The translations under genes and the position numbers were made by a program. The notes beneath the pieces were generated by a model that worked only from the letters and a program-made list of their open reading frames with translations, searched no databases and was not told the DNA's origin. A stretch of DNA of 64,000 bases from Streptomyces sp. CB02261 (GTDB lineage: Bacteria > Actinomycetota > Actinomycetes > Streptomycetales > Streptomycetaceae), in NCBI RefSeq assembly GCF_001905665.1, contig NZ_LIVX01000004.1:337019-401018 (forward strand), in the 5' to 3' direction. This document shows positions 25,587 through 35,288 of this stretch, one piece after another; the stretch's first letter is position 1; each line of letters opens with the position of its first letter.

Positions 25587-25961
25587 ATGTCCGCTCGCAG
25601 CCATGACGTCCGCGTCCGCCGGGTCTACGAGGAGCCGGCGCCCGACGACGGCGTCCGGGTGCTCGTCGACCGGCTCTGGCCGCGCGGACTCGCCAAGACC
25701 GACGCCCGCATCGACGAGTGGCCCAAGGCCCTCACCCCGTCGACCGAACTCCGCCGCTGGTACCACGGACCGGAGGGCGACTACGAGGAGTTCCGCCGCC
25801 GGTACGAGGACGAACTCGCCGCCCCCGAGGCCGCCGCCGCCCTCGACCGACTGCGTGACCTCGCGAACGGGCAGACCGTCACCCTCCTCACGGCGGCCAA
25901 GGACCCGGCCACGAGCCACACCTCGGTACTGCGGCGCGCCCTCCACCCGGCGGGGGCGTGA
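25587..25961 (+). CDS. DUF488 family protein
   Basis: The product is 124 residues with the DUF488 landmarks: VRVLVDRLWPRGLAK, the DEWPKALTPSTELRRWY stretch, and the final TLLTAAKDPATSHTSVL block. The family is small, widespread and often linked to heavy-metal or stress loci, but its biochemical function is not established. It starts at ATG 25587, 73 bp after tetR, with GGGAG 3 bp before the start. It could be part of the tetR transcript. No catalytic residues can be assigned with confidence. Confidence 0.88.
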   Translation: MSARSHDVRVRRVYEEPAPDDGVRVLVDRLWPRGLAKTDARIDEWPKALTPSTELRRWYHGPEGDYEEFRRRYEDELAAPEAAAALDRLRDLANGQTVTLLTAAKDPATSHTSVLRRALHPAGA

Positions 25962-26030
25962 CGCCCTGGGGGTGTTCCCCTGGGGAGCGTCCCCCTCAGG
26001 GGCGAGTCACCCGGCGCCGGCCCCGCCGGG

Positions 26031-26558
26031 TCACCCGCCCCCGCACAACCGGGGCGCCTGGGCCGCCGCGTCGGCCACCGGGGTGCCCGCTTCCGCTCGG
26101 TCGGCCAGGTTCCGGGCCCAGGCGACGAGCCCGCCGGCGTCGATGCCGTACGCCTCGGCGCCCGACGCGCCTCCCGGCGCGCCTCTGGGCGCGCCGCCCA
26201 CGAGGCGGTCCGCGCCGCGGCGCAGCAGCCGCGCCCCGCCCGCCGTGTTGCCGCGCGCGGCGTGCGTCAGACCCACGGCGAGCTGCGCGAGGCCCTGCCA
26301 CAGCTCCCGCTCCGCCTCCGGGCCGGACTTCCAGGCGTCCTCGAACACCTCGTGCGCGTGGAAGGGCATGCCCGCGTCCAGCAGCCGCTGCGCCTCCCGC
26401 AGGGTCTCGGCGGGCCCGCGCACGACACCCTCCGGCTGCCGGGGCACGCCCTCCTCCCCGTACGGCAGCGGCCGGCCGAGGCCGTCCCGGGGGCGGGCGC
26501 TGCGGGCCCGCCCCTCGTCGTCACGATCCCTACCACGGTCACTCGCTGTCCGCTTCAC
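26031..26558 (-). CDS. DUF309 domain protein
   Basis: The product is about 175 residues. The DUF309 helical repeat is clear: EAQRLLDAGMPFHAHEVFEDAWKSGPEAERELWQGLAQLAVGLTHAARGN, with the conserved His-x-x-E-x-x-W pattern. The first 50 residues are charged and disordered, and there is a Gly/Ala/Pro-rich insert (GGAPRGAPGGASGAEAYG). The start is uncertain: GTG 26558 is used, and the frame remains open to 26645. The function of the family is unknown. It converges on DUF488 and diverges from the ATP-binding regulator pseudogene. Confidence 0.82.
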   Translation of the reverse strand: MKRTASDRGRDRDDEGRARSARPRDGLGRPLPYGEEGVPRQPEGVVRGPAETLREAQRLLDAGMPFHAHEVFEDAWKSGPEAERELWQGLAQLAVGLTHAARGNTAGGARLLRRGADRLVGGAPRGAPGGASGAEAYGIDAGGLVAWARNLADRAEAGTPVADAAAQAPRLCGGG

Positions 26559-26681
26559 CCGTCCATTGTCGCCCTTCGGACGATCAGGACCGCTAGGCTC
26601 ATCGATCCAGTGGGTCACTGGTCCGCGTGGGGTCACGCGGGTCACGTCAAGGCAGTTGCTCGTGTGGGGAGTGAGTCACCG

Positions 26682-29458
26682 GTGCCGTCGGAATCCGAAC
26701 AGTCGCCGCCCGTCAGGCCCTTCGAGACCCCCGCAGGTCCCGGTCGTGCGGCGGGCTCCGTCGCCGCGCAGCACGACGGGCTGCTCGAACGCGGTCCCGA
26801 GCTCGCCGCCGCCGTCCACGCCGTCGACGAACTCGTCGCCGCGGCCACGGCGGGCGGCCCCGTGCACGGCGGCATCCTCGTCTACCGGGGCGAGCCGGGA
26901 ATCGGCAAGACCGCGCTGCTCGCCGAGATACGCCGCACCGCCCAGGACCGGTGCACCGTCCTGACCGCCCGCGGCGGTGAGACCCTCACCTCGGTCCCCT
27001 TCCACCTCACCCGCCAGCTCCTCCAGCCCGCCCTGGACGGCTTCGGCGCCGAGGAGGTCCGCCAGCTCTTCGGCGGCCACTTCGACCTCCTCGCGCCCGC
27101 GCTGGGCCTCGCGCCGCCGCCCCCGCCGTCGGCGGCGCCCGCCGACCCGCAGGGCGTAAGGGACGGACTCGCCAGGCTCCTGGACCGCCTCGCGGAGCGG
27201 CTGCGGGACCGGCCGCTGGTGCTGCTCGTGGACGACGCGCAGTGGGCCGACGCCGAGTCCCTCGACTGGCTCGACACCTTCACGAGGATCCGGCGGGACG
27301 GCCGGCTGCCCGCCCTCGTCGTCCTCGCCCACCGCCCGCTGCCGACGGAGCCGGGCGGCTCCGGCGTGCCCGCGACCCTGGCGGCGATCGGTGACCGCGC
27401 CGTCCTGACCCTGGGCCTGCACGCCCTCACCCTGGCCGCCACCGCCGCACTGGCCCGTGACGTCCTCGGCGGGCACGCGGACGAGCCGTTCTGCCACGAG
27501 CTGTGGACCGTGACCTCCGGCAACCCGTACGAGACGGTCGAGCTGCTCGCCAAGGTCCGCGACCGGATGCTCGAACCCACCGCCGGGTCGGCCGCGCTCC
27601 TGCGCGACCTCGGCGCCGCCGCGCGTGGTGGCGGCCTCGTCTCCCGCCTGGAAGAGCTCGGCTCCGGTCCCACCCGCCTCGCCTGGGCCATCGCCGTCCT
27701 CGACTCGGACAGCACGCCGAAGCTCCTCGCCGAGCTGACGGGCATGCCCCCGAGCGAGGTGGCCGAGCACACCGACCGGCTCCGCCACGCCCGCATCGTG
27801 CAGACCAGGTCGGCGGTCACGGCCTCCGCCACGGACCGGCTGGAGTTCTCGCACCCGCTCATCGCGACCGCCGTCTACGGGTCTGTACCGCCCGCCTTCC
27901 GGACCGCCCTGCACGGGCGCGCCGCCTGGGCGCTCACCGCGGCGGGCCTCGGCCCCGCCGCCGTCTCGCGGCACCTCCTCGAAGTGCACCCGGACGACGA
28001 CGAGGACGTCGTCAGCCAGCTGCGGGCCGCCGCCGTCGAGCACCTCGCCGTCGGCGCCCCCGAGGCCGCCCGCCGCTGCCTCGGCCGCGCCCTCGCGGAG
28101 CCGCCCCGCGCCGAGACGTACGCCAGGGTCCTCTACGAGCTCGGCTGCGCCTCGCTGCTCACCGCGCCCGGCGCCACCGTCCGCCACCTGCGTTCCGCGC
28201 TCGAACTGCCCGGCCTCGACGACGCCCTGCGCATCGACGCGACCCACCGGCTCGCCCAGGCCCTCGCCCACGACAACCAGCTCCAGGAGGCCGCGAGGAC
28301 CGCGGGGGCCGCGGCCACCCGGACCCCGCCCGGCACCGGCCGCCGACGCCTCCAGGCCGCGCACTTCATGTTCGAGGGCTTCCAGGCCGCCGAGGAGGAC
28401 GGCCCGGGCCGCTCCCGTCGCCTCGCCGAACTCACCGAGCACTTCACCTGCGCCGACAACTCCGAGCGGGCCCTCGTCGCCGTACGGGCCTTCGACGGGA
28501 TGATGCGGGGCGAACCCGCGGACGAGATCGTACGGCTGTGCGACCGCACCCTCGTCGACGGCGTACCCGCCCGGGGACTCGGCTGACCGACACCACCTGG
28601 GGCTTCGAGATCCCGGCGCTCACGGGCATCGCGTACGCCTTCTCCGACCGTCCGGACCGGGCCGAGGCCCTCTTCGGCGAGGCGGTCAGGGCCTTCGAGA
28701 TCTCCGGCTGGAGCGGCGCCCACCTCGCCTTCGCCCACACCCTCCTCGGCCTGGTCCACCGGCGGCGCGGCAACCTGCCCCGGGCGCAGCACCACCTGGA
28801 GGAGGGGCTCCGGCTCGCGGACCGGGTCGGCACCGGCCTCCCCGTGCACTGGGACACGGCCTGCCTGCTCATCGACACCCTCGTCGCCCGTGGCCGTATC
28901 GCGGAGGCCCGCGAGGTCGCCGACCACTACGCCTTCGGGCCGCCCTGGCCGGGCGCGATCGTCCTGCCCGACGGCCCGAGCGTCCTCGGCCGGCTACTGC
29001 TCGCCGAGGGCCGGCGCGAGGAGGCGGTGTCCACCCTCGAAGCGGCGGCGGAGTCCCTGGCGGGCCGGGGCAGGCACCACGGCATCTGGGCGCCCTGGCC
29101 CTTCGACCTGGCCCGCGCCCTCGCCACCACGGACCCGGACCGGGCCGCCCGCATCGCCACCGAGGCCCACGCCCACGCGGAACGCCTCGGCACCCCCACC
29201 GTCCTGGGCGAAGCCCTCCGCAGCCTCGCCCTCTTCGCCGACCCCCAGGAGTCCCGCCGCCTCCTGACCGAGGCCGTCGGCCACCTGGCCGCGTCGCCCT
29301 CCCGCTACGAGGAGGCCCGGGCCCGCCTGGACCTCGCCCACGCCACAGGCTCGGCCACCGCCCTCGCCGAGGCGACGTCCCTGGCCGCCACCTGCGGCGC
29401 GGACCCCGCCGCCACGGACCCGGTGACAGCCCGTGCGTCATCCCACCCTCCGGAGTGA
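26682..29458 (+). pseudogene. Frameshifted ATP-binding (AAA-16/LAL-type) regulator lacking its HTH
   Basis: Two overlapping frames together make one LAL-like protein. The first frame (GTG 26682 to the stop at 28586, 634 residues) has a Walker A, YRGEPGIGKTALL, and Walker B, LVLLVDDAQWAD. The second frame carries the natural continuation, DTTWGFEIPALTGIAYAF, and runs to 29458. At the junction the first frame reads ARGLG-stop; restoring one G in the GGCTGACCGAC context gives GLGWTDTTWGF, as expected for the family, so a single-base deletion near 28584 explains the break. The rejoined protein (about 925 residues) also ends without the C-terminal LuxR helix-turn-helix that LAL proteins normally have. 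Sequencing error at the homopolymer is possible for the frameshift, but not for the missing HTH. Confidence 0.78.
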
Positions 29459-29510
29459 GGTAATGTTTTCCCTGCACGCCGACGCGGGGGAACCCGGCGG
29501 AGACGCGCAT

Positions 29511-29584
<74 letters not shown>

Positions 29585-29600
29585 CTCGAAAGAGTCGCAG

Positions 29601-29649
29601 ATCAAGGGGCCGTTTCAGAGCAATCTGAAACGGCCCCTTGATCGTTTTT
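29601..29649 (+). terminator. Rho-independent terminator after tRNA-Pro
   Basis: A perfect 19-bp stem (29601-29619 with 29624-29642, GCAA loop, core AAGGGGCCGTTTCAGA) is followed by CGTTTTT. It lies 16 bp beyond the tRNA. It resembles the terminator after pntB in sequence, with compensatory changes. Confidence 0.92.
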
Positions 29650-29800
29650 GGCTGGCATGCTGAGGTGTGCCGAGAGCGCGGCGTCGGTGGCGGTGATCTT
29701 GTGCACGTCGGGGTGCAGGTTCGCTGGGTGGTGGTGAGCGAGCCATGGCCGACGATCGTGCGCAGGACGTGCACCTGGACCCCGGCGTCGGCGCTGGGTG
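29602..29800 (-). pseudogene. C-terminal remnant of a tyrosine-recombinase integrase
   Basis: Read on the minus strand, the segment encodes ADAGVQVHVLRTIVGHGSLTTTQR and then, after a one-base frame change, LHPDVHKITATDAALSAHLSMPAKND to a stop at 29602. This is the box II region of phage/ICE tyrosine recombinases, ending normally close to the attachment site. The missing base falls exactly in the codon of the catalytic Tyr (QR-Y-LHPD is expected), so the protein is dead. Everything upstream of the AGV segment has been lost and replaced by the acyltransferase gene's 3' flank. It marks a former integration into tRNA-Pro. Confidence 0.8.
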
Positions 29801-29842
29801 TCACCCCTCGCGCGCCGGTTCGCCGCTCCGGGCGCGGAAGGA

Positions 29843-32431
29843 TCAGGAGTGCTGCCGGTGGGAGCCGAGCCATTCCGTGCGCAGTGCGGCCAGGCGCGGG
29901 AGCGTCGGCAGCCGTCGGGTCAGATGGTCCGCACCCTTGGCGTAGGCGATGCCGAAGAGGAGAGCCGTGATCAGCGACAGGGGTTCGGAGACGTCGTCCA
30001 GGATCGGATAGATCTGCCAGTGCGTCAGGTAGATGGAGAGCGAGCTGGCCGCGAGGAGCCCTGCCACCTGGTTGATCCGGGGGTGGCTGGGAAGAGCGGG
30101 GAACCACACCAGCAGGACGAAGCCGATGAGGACGAATGCCTCGCGCCAGGGCTCGCCGGGGAAGAAGCCGGGCACTGTGGCGAGCGCGGCGAGGGTGACG
30201 AGCAGCCGATGGGGCGTCGTGCGGGCCTTCGCGGCCGCCCAGCCGAGGGCGAAGAGCCAGAAGACGGTGACGGCGTCGGTGATCCGGGAGCGCTCGGGGA
30301 GGCCGACCAGCTCGTAGCGGGTCAGCAGGCCGAGTGCCACGAGCGCGAGTGGGAGACCGTAGGGGAAGCGCCGTTCGGCCCGGTCGACGGCGGGCAGGGC
30401 CAGCAGGCCGAGGGTGGCGAACAGGATGTAGACGAGTGCTTCCACGAACCACAGGTGGAGACCGGGGCCCATGTCCTGGGGGAAGAGGGCGTTGTGCAGC
30501 AGGAGGAGATTGCTGAGGTCGTAGCCGGCGCCGATCAGGATCGCGAAGGCGGTCCAGGCCACGCACGGAAGTGCGATGCGCGCGATGCTTCGCCCCGTCC
30601 GGCGGACGCGTTCGCGCCGTTCGGCGGAGCTGAGCAGGAAGCGGGCGAAGTTGAAACCGGCCACCGCCAGCAGCAGGTGCGCACCGCCTCGGAGCTCGAA
30701 GAGCCGTATGTGCGAGCCGACGACGCACACGATCGCCACCGCGCGCAGAGCGACGCTGGTCTCCAGGGACCTGCCCCGGCCCCGGGTCTTCCGTTCGGGG
30801 GCCCGCAGTTCACCGATCGGCGTCGTGTGCCAGCTCGTGGGCAGATGACCGAGGCGCTCTTCGAGGTGGAGTGACATCTCGACGTAGGACAGGGAGTCGC
30901 CGCCGAGCCCCACGAAGGTGCTGTCGGGTGTCACATCCGTACGGTCCAGGATCCGGGCGTACAGGGCGCACAGGTCGTCGGCGCCCGCGCCACCGGGCGG
31001 AACTCCGGCATCGTCCCGTCGGCCCATGGCGCGGACGGCCTGGTAGTCGGGCTTGCCCGTGGGAAGGCGCGGGAGTTCGGGCAGCAGGTGGACGCGTATC
31101 GCACGCCCCGGCAGGCCGAACTCGTCCACGACGCGTCTGCGGATCCGCCGCTCGTCCCATCCCGGCTCGCGTACGACGGCGAGAGCGAGCCCCTCGTCGT
31201 CCCCCGCGCACAGCGCGCTGAGACCGTGGCGCTTTTCGAGTGTCGTCTCGACCTGCTGGGGGTCGATCCGCAGGCCGAGGATCTTCAGGAACCGGCTGCG
31301 GCGACCGACGATCTCGTAGAGGCCGTTGTCGGTGCGCCGTGCGAGGTCGCCGGTGCGGAGGGTGTCGACGGTGCGGCCGAGGGCGAGGTCGGCGGGGGTG
31401 TCGGCGTAGCCCAGCATGACGTTCGGGCCGGAGTAGACGAGCTCGCCGACGTCCTTCCCGGCCCCGGAGGTCTCGTCGACGGCTTCGAGGGAGAAGGAAC
31501 CGCCGGGAACGGGAACGCCGATCGCACCCGGATGAGCGGTCGCGAGCTCCGGCGGCAGGTAGGCCATGCGGGCGGTCGCCTCGGTCTGGCCGTACATGAC
31601 GAAGAGGTCCCAGCCGCGACGCTGTCCCAACTCGGCGTAGTGGGAGACCCGTTCGGGGGCGAGGCGGCCGCCGGCCTGGGTGACGTACCGCAGGTGGGGC
31701 AGGTCCATCTCGGCGAAGCCGACGCGGTCGAGAAGGTCGAAGGTGTACGGGACTCCGGCGAGGGCGCTGCCGCGGGCGGTGCGGAAGAGGTCCCAGAAGC
31801 AGGCGTCGGCGACCGAGAGTCCGGTGAGGACGAGGCCCGCGCCGCGCAGCAGGTGGCTGTGAATGACGGACAGGCCGTAGCAGTAGTGCATCGGCAGGGT
31901 CGTCGCCGCCCGGTCGGCATCGAGGATTCCCAGGTACGTGGCGATCGACTCGGCGTTCGCCTGGAGGTTGTCGTACGAGAGCCGGACGAGCTTGGGGGAG
32001 CCGGTCGACCCCGAGGTGCTCAACAGCAGGGCGAGGTCGGGGTGGAAGGAGTGTGCGGAGCCGGTTCGCCGCTCTTCGATCCGCCACTCGGCGGAACCGG
32101 AGTCCGGGTGGGCGACGACATCGGGGTCGTAGGCGGCGGTCAGCGCCGCCACGGCCTCCGGGTGGTCGCCGGGGACGAGCAGGACCGGGTGCCCCGCCGA
32201 GAGCGCGGCCAGGTGGACGACGAGCGCGCCGACGGTGTTGGCGCCGGGGAGGAGCACGAGGCGGCGCCCGGGACCGAGCCGCCGGGCGGTGTCCGCCACC
32301 CGTCCGGCCAGCTCGCCGTAGGAGACCTCGCCCTCGGCGGTGACCAGAGCGGTGCGGTCGCCGTGCAGCGCGAGGCCGTGGGCGAGAGGGAGGGTGTGGC
32401 CGCCGACGGGCGGGGCAGGGAGGAGCGTCAC
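29843..32431 (-). CDS. Adenylation-carrier-acyltransferase fusion protein, iron-regulated
   Basis: The product is 862 residues in three parts. Residues 1-480 are an ANL-superfamily adenylating enzyme (LLLSTSGSTGSPKLVRLS, MYGQTEATARMAYLP, LRTGDLARR, and the lysine block LPTGKPDY). Residues about 495-570 are a carrier protein with the phosphopantetheine serine in FVGLGGDSLSYVEM. Residues about 585-860 are a multi-helix acyltransferase-3 membrane domain (VALRAVAIVCVVGSHIRLF, LHLWFVEALVYILF, SLSIYLTHWQIYP). The chain suggests that an activated acyl or aminoacyl group is loaded on the carrier and handed to a membrane-embedded transferase. The GTG start at 32431 has no ribosome-binding site; TACGAT six bases upstream would make the mRNA leaderless. 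An iron box overlaps that promoter. It may modify a siderophore, lipid or envelope polymer during iron starvation (inference). Confidence 0.88.
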   Translation of the reverse strand: MTLLPAPPVGGHTLPLAHGLALHGDRTALVTAEGEVSYGELAGRVADTARRLGPGRRLVLLPGANTVGALVVHLAALSAGHPVLLVPGDHPEAVAALTAAYDPDVVAHPDSGSAEWRIEERRTGSAHSFHPDLALLLSTSGSTGSPKLVRLSYDNLQANAESIATYLGILDADRAATTLPMHYCYGLSVIHSHLLRGAGLVLTGLSVADACFWDLFRTARGSALAGVPYTFDLLDRVGFAEMDLPHLRYVTQAGGRLAPERVSHYAELGQRRGWDLFVMYGQTEATARMAYLPPELATAHPGAIGVPVPGGSFSLEAVDETSGAGKDVGELVYSGPNVMLGYADTPADLALGRTVDTLRTGDLARRTDNGLYEIVGRRSRFLKILGLRIDPQQVETTLEKRHGLSALCAGDDEGLALAVVREPGWDERRIRRRVVDEFGLPGRAIRVHLLPELPRLPTGKPDYQAVRAMGRRDDAGVPPGGAGADDLCALYARILDRTDVTPDSTFVGLGGDSLSYVEMSLHLEERLGHLPTSWHTTPIGELRAPERKTRGRGRSLETSVALRAVAIVCVVGSHIRLFELRGGAHLLLAVAGFNFARFLLSSAERRERVRRTGRSIARIALPCVAWTAFAILIGAGYDLSNLLLLHNALFPQDMGPGLHLWFVEALVYILFATLGLLALPAVDRAERRFPYGLPLALVALGLLTRYELVGLPERSRITDAVTVFWLFALGWAAAKARTTPHRLLVTLAALATVPGFFPGEPWREAFVLIGFVLLVWFPALPSHPRINQVAGLLAASSLSIYLTHWQIYPILDDVSEPLSLITALLFGIAYAKGADHLTRRLPTLPRLAALRTEWLGSHRQHS

Positions 32432-32440
32432 GGGCGCATC

Positions 32441-32459
32441 GTAGGTAAGGCTCTCCTAA
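32441..32459 (-). promoter_or_regulatory. Iron box (IdeR/DmdR1-type) at the promoter of the fusion gene
   Basis: GTAGGTAAGGCTCTCCTAA matches the 19-bp actinobacterial iron box (TTAGGTTAGGCTAACCTAA) at 15 of 19 positions. It overlaps the predicted -10 (TACGAT on the minus strand) of the adenylation-acyltransferase gene. Fe2+-bound repressor here would shut the gene in iron-replete cells. Confidence 0.75.
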
Positions 32460-32522
32460 TGGAGAAGAGGGGGTGCCGGTGCCGGAGGCTCATTTGCGAC
32501 CGGTCCGTTATCAAAACCTGAC

Positions 32523-32552
32523 TTGACCATTAGGTTAGCTTTACCTTATTAA
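32523..32552 (+). promoter_or_regulatory. Promoter with iron box for the Fe3+ ABC transporter operon
   Basis: An iron box, TTAGGTTAGCTTTACCTTA (32530-32548), matches the consensus at 15 of 19 positions. It fills the spacer of a promoter with -35 TTGACC (32523-32528) and -10 TATTAA (32547-32552, 18-bp spacer). It lies 112-130 bp upstream of the substrate-binding protein start. The two iron boxes of this divergent region are separate, about 90 bp apart. Confidence 0.8.
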
Positions 32553-32659
32553 TGCCGTATTCACAGGTTCTCCCGGTAGCTCTTCGTCGCTCGTCGCACG
32601 ACCCGTCGCCTCAGACGACGGTGGCCGCGACCGGCACGGCAGGAAGGCATCACCTCACC

Positions 32660-33679
32660 ATGCGCCGCCCCTTGGCCCGCACGCTCACCGCGCTCACCGC
32701 GGCAGCCCTCCTCGTTCCCGCGCTCGCGAGCTGCGGCAGCGACGAACCGGCCGGACTGGTCATCTACTCCGGCCGCAACGAGAACCTCGTGAAGCCGCTC
32801 ATCGAGAAGCTGGAGAAGCACCTCGGCACCGATGTCGAGGTCCGCTACGGCGACAGCGCCGAGCTCTCCGCGCAGCTCCTGGAGGAGGGCGACAAGACCG
32901 AGGCCGGCCTCTTCCTCTCCCAGGACGCCGGAGCCCTCGGCGCGCTCTCCAAGGAGAACCGCCTGGCCCCCCTGCCCAAGTCCACGCTGGACAAGGTCGC
33001 CACGGCCTACCGCGGTTCGGCCGGCGACTGGACCGGCGTCAGTGGCCGCGTCCGCGTCATCGCGTACAACCCCGACAAGGTGCCCACGCCGCCGGACAGC
33101 GTCCACGATCTGGTCAAGCCGGAGTGGAAGGGCAAGATCGGCTTCGCTCCGACGAACGCCTCCTTCCAGGCGTTCGTCACCGGCATGCGCATCCTGGAGG
33201 GCGACGAGGCGACCCGTACCTGGCTCAAGGGCATCAAGGCCAACGAGCCCAAGGCGTACGAGCGGAACAACAACGTCCTGGAGGCCGTCGACAAGGGCGA
33301 GGTCTCGCTCGGCCTGCTCAACCACTACTACTGGTTCGAACAGGTCGCCGAGAAGGGGGAGGACAAGGTCAAGGCCAAGGTCCACTTCCTGCCCGAGGGC
33401 GACCCCGGCGGCCTGGTCAACGTGGCCGGCGTGGGCATCCTCAAGGGCGCCGACGCCAAGCAGGCCGCCTACGCGCAGAAGGCCGTCGACTTCCTGCTCT
33501 CCCCCGAGTCCCAGAGCTACTTCGCCGAGGAGACCAAGGAGTACCCCCTCGCCGCCGGCGTGAAGTCCGCGGCGGGCGTCCCGCCGCTGGAGACCCTCCA
33601 GCCGCCGAAGATCGACCTCGGCAAGCTCGACTCGCTGAAGGAAACCCTGGCCATGCTCCAGGAAGCCGGACTGGTCTGA
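32660..33679 (+). CDS. fbpA: Fe3+ ABC transporter substrate-binding lipoprotein (FbpA type)
   Basis: The product is 339 residues. A lipoprotein signal with the lipobox LASC (Cys25) anchors it outside the membrane. The body is a class II periplasmic binding fold: LVIYSGRNENLVKPLIEKL at the mature N-terminus is the typical Fbp/FutA start. The adjacent tyrosine pair in LNHYYWFEQ supplies the Fe3+ ligands of this family. ATG 32660 (MRRPLARTL) gives a proper signal peptide, with AGGAAGG upstream; the open frame to 32552 is not needed. It leads an operon with permease and ATPase genes behind an iron box, so it imports ferric iron under starvation. The symbol is by family rather than by strain. Confidence 0.93.
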   Translation: MRRPLARTLTALTAAALLVPALASCGSDEPAGLVIYSGRNENLVKPLIEKLEKHLGTDVEVRYGDSAELSAQLLEEGDKTEAGLFLSQDAGALGALSKENRLAPLPKSTLDKVATAYRGSAGDWTGVSGRVRVIAYNPDKVPTPPDSVHDLVKPEWKGKIGFAPTNASFQAFVTGMRILEGDEATRTWLKGIKANEPKAYERNNNVLEAVDKGEVSLGLLNHYYWFEQVAEKGEDKVKAKVHFLPEGDPGGLVNVAGVGILKGADAKQAAYAQKAVDFLLSPESQSYFAEETKEYPLAAGVKSAAGVPPLETLQPPKIDLGKLDSLKETLAMLQEAGLV

Positions 33680-33680
33680 C

Positions 33681-35288
33681 GTGACCTCACCGGATTCCCC
33701 CGTCCGGACGCGTCACGACACCCGCCCGGCGAGCGCCCATGCGCCCGCCGGGCGGAAGCGTGCCGACGGCCGCACCGGTCGCGCCGCCAGGCCCTCGTGG
33801 GTCCTGGTCGTGCCCGCCGGCCTCGCGGCGGCCCTCGCCGTCCTGCCCCTCGGCTACCTCGCCGTCCGCGCCCTCGAACACGGCCCCGCCTTCGCGTGGG
33901 ACGTCATCGCGGGCGACCGGACCGGCCAACTGCTCCTGCGCAGCCTCGGCCTGACCGCCACCGTCGTCGCGGCCTGCCTGCTCCTGGGTATCTCCCTGGC
34001 CTGGCTGACCACGCGCACGGCCCTGCCCGGCGCCCGCGCCTGGTCGGTCCTCGTCACCCTGCCCCTGGCCGTGCCCAGCTACGTCACCGCCTTCGCCTGG
34101 CTCTCCGCGGCCCCCTCGCTCGCCGGATTCACGGGCTCGGCCCTCGCGCTGACTCTCGCGAGCTTCCCCTACGTGTACCTGCCGGTCGCCGCCGCCCTGC
34201 GCGGAACCGACCCCGGGCACGAGGAGGTCGCCCGCTCCCTCGGGCGCGGGCCCCTGCGCACCTTCCTGACCGTCACCCTGCCCCAGCTGCGGCCGGCCGC
34301 GGCGGGCGGCGGACTGCTCGTCGCGCTGTACGTGCTCTCCGACTTCGGCGCCGTGTCCCTCATGCGGTACGACACCTTCACCCGGGGCATCTACACGTCC
34401 TACCGTGCCAGTTTCGACCGCACGCCGGCGGCCGCGCTGAGCGCCGTGCTCGTCCTCATGACCGTCGCGCTCGTCGCCGCCGAGACCCGCACCCGAGGCC
34501 GGGCCGGATACTCCCGCACCGGGACGGGAACCGCCCGGCGGGCCCTCCCCGCCGCGCTCGGGCGACTGCGGCTGCCCGCCCTCGCCTGGTGCGGAGCCGT
34601 CGTCGCGACGGCCGTCGGCTTCCCGCTCGCCACCCTGGGTTACTGGCTCGCCGTCGGCTCCTCCGCGACATGGGACCCGGCCACCCTCACCAGTACCGCG
34701 CTCACCACCCTCGGCGTCGCCGCCGGGGGCGCCGCGCTCACCACTCTGCTGGCCCTGCCCGTCGGCGTCATCGCGGCCCGCCACCGGGGACGGCTCGCCC
34801 ACCTCCTCGAACAGGCCGCGTACGCGGGACACGCCGTCCCCGGCATCACCGTCGCGCTCGCCCTGGTCTTCTTCGCGGTCCGCTACGTCCGGCCGGTCTA
34901 CCAGGAGACACCTCTGCTGATCTGCGCCTACGCGGTGCTCTTCCTGCCCGTCGCCGTGGCCGCCACCCGTGCCGCCGTACTCCAGGCACCACCCGTACTG
35001 GACGACGTGGCCCGCTCCCTGGGCCGTACGCCCTTCGGCGTGCTGCGCGACGTCACCGTGCCACTTGCCGCACCCGGTGTCGCCGCGGGTGCGGCCCTCA
35101 CCTTCGTCGTCTGCATGAAGGAACTCCCCGCCACCCTGCTGCTGCGCCCCACCGGCATGGACACCCTGGCCACTCGGCTCTGGACGGAGACCGGTACGGG
35201 ATCCTTCGCCGCCGCGGCCCCGTACGCAGCCGTCCTCATCCTCCTGGCCGCCGTCCCCTCCTACCTTCTCGGAAGGCACCGCCCATGA
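33681..35288 (+). CDS. fbpB: Fe3+ ABC transporter permease (fused dimer, FbpB type)
   Basis: The product is 535 residues with about 12 membrane segments in two homologous halves, each ending in an EAA loop: EEVARSLGRGPLRTFLTVTLP and DDVARSLGRTPFGVLRDVTVP. This fused architecture is usual for FbpB/SfuB ferric-iron permeases. A charged cytosolic stretch of about 35 residues precedes the first segment. The GTG start at 33681 follows the substrate-binding gene's stop by one base, and the stop overlaps the ATPase start (ATGA), so the three genes are tightly coupled. Confidence 0.93.
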   Translation: MTSPDSPVRTRHDTRPASAHAPAGRKRADGRTGRAARPSWVLVVPAGLAAALAVLPLGYLAVRALEHGPAFAWDVIAGDRTGQLLLRSLGLTATVVAACLLLGISLAWLTTRTALPGARAWSVLVTLPLAVPSYVTAFAWLSAAPSLAGFTGSALALTLASFPYVYLPVAAALRGTDPGHEEVARSLGRGPLRTFLTVTLPQLRPAAAGGGLLVALYVLSDFGAVSLMRYDTFTRGIYTSYRASFDRTPAAALSAVLVLMTVALVAAETRTRGRAGYSRTGTGTARRALPAALGRLRLPALAWCGAVVATAVGFPLATLGYWLAVGSSATWDPATLTSTALTTLGVAAGGAALTTLLALPVGVIAARHRGRLAHLLEQAAYAGHAVPGITVALALVFFAVRYVRPVYQETPLLICAYAVLFLPVAVAATRAAVLQAPPVLDDVARSLGRTPFGVLRDVTVPLAAPGVAAGAALTFVVCMKELPATLLLRPTGMDTLATRLWTETGTGSFAAAAPYAAVLILLAAVPSYLLGRHRP

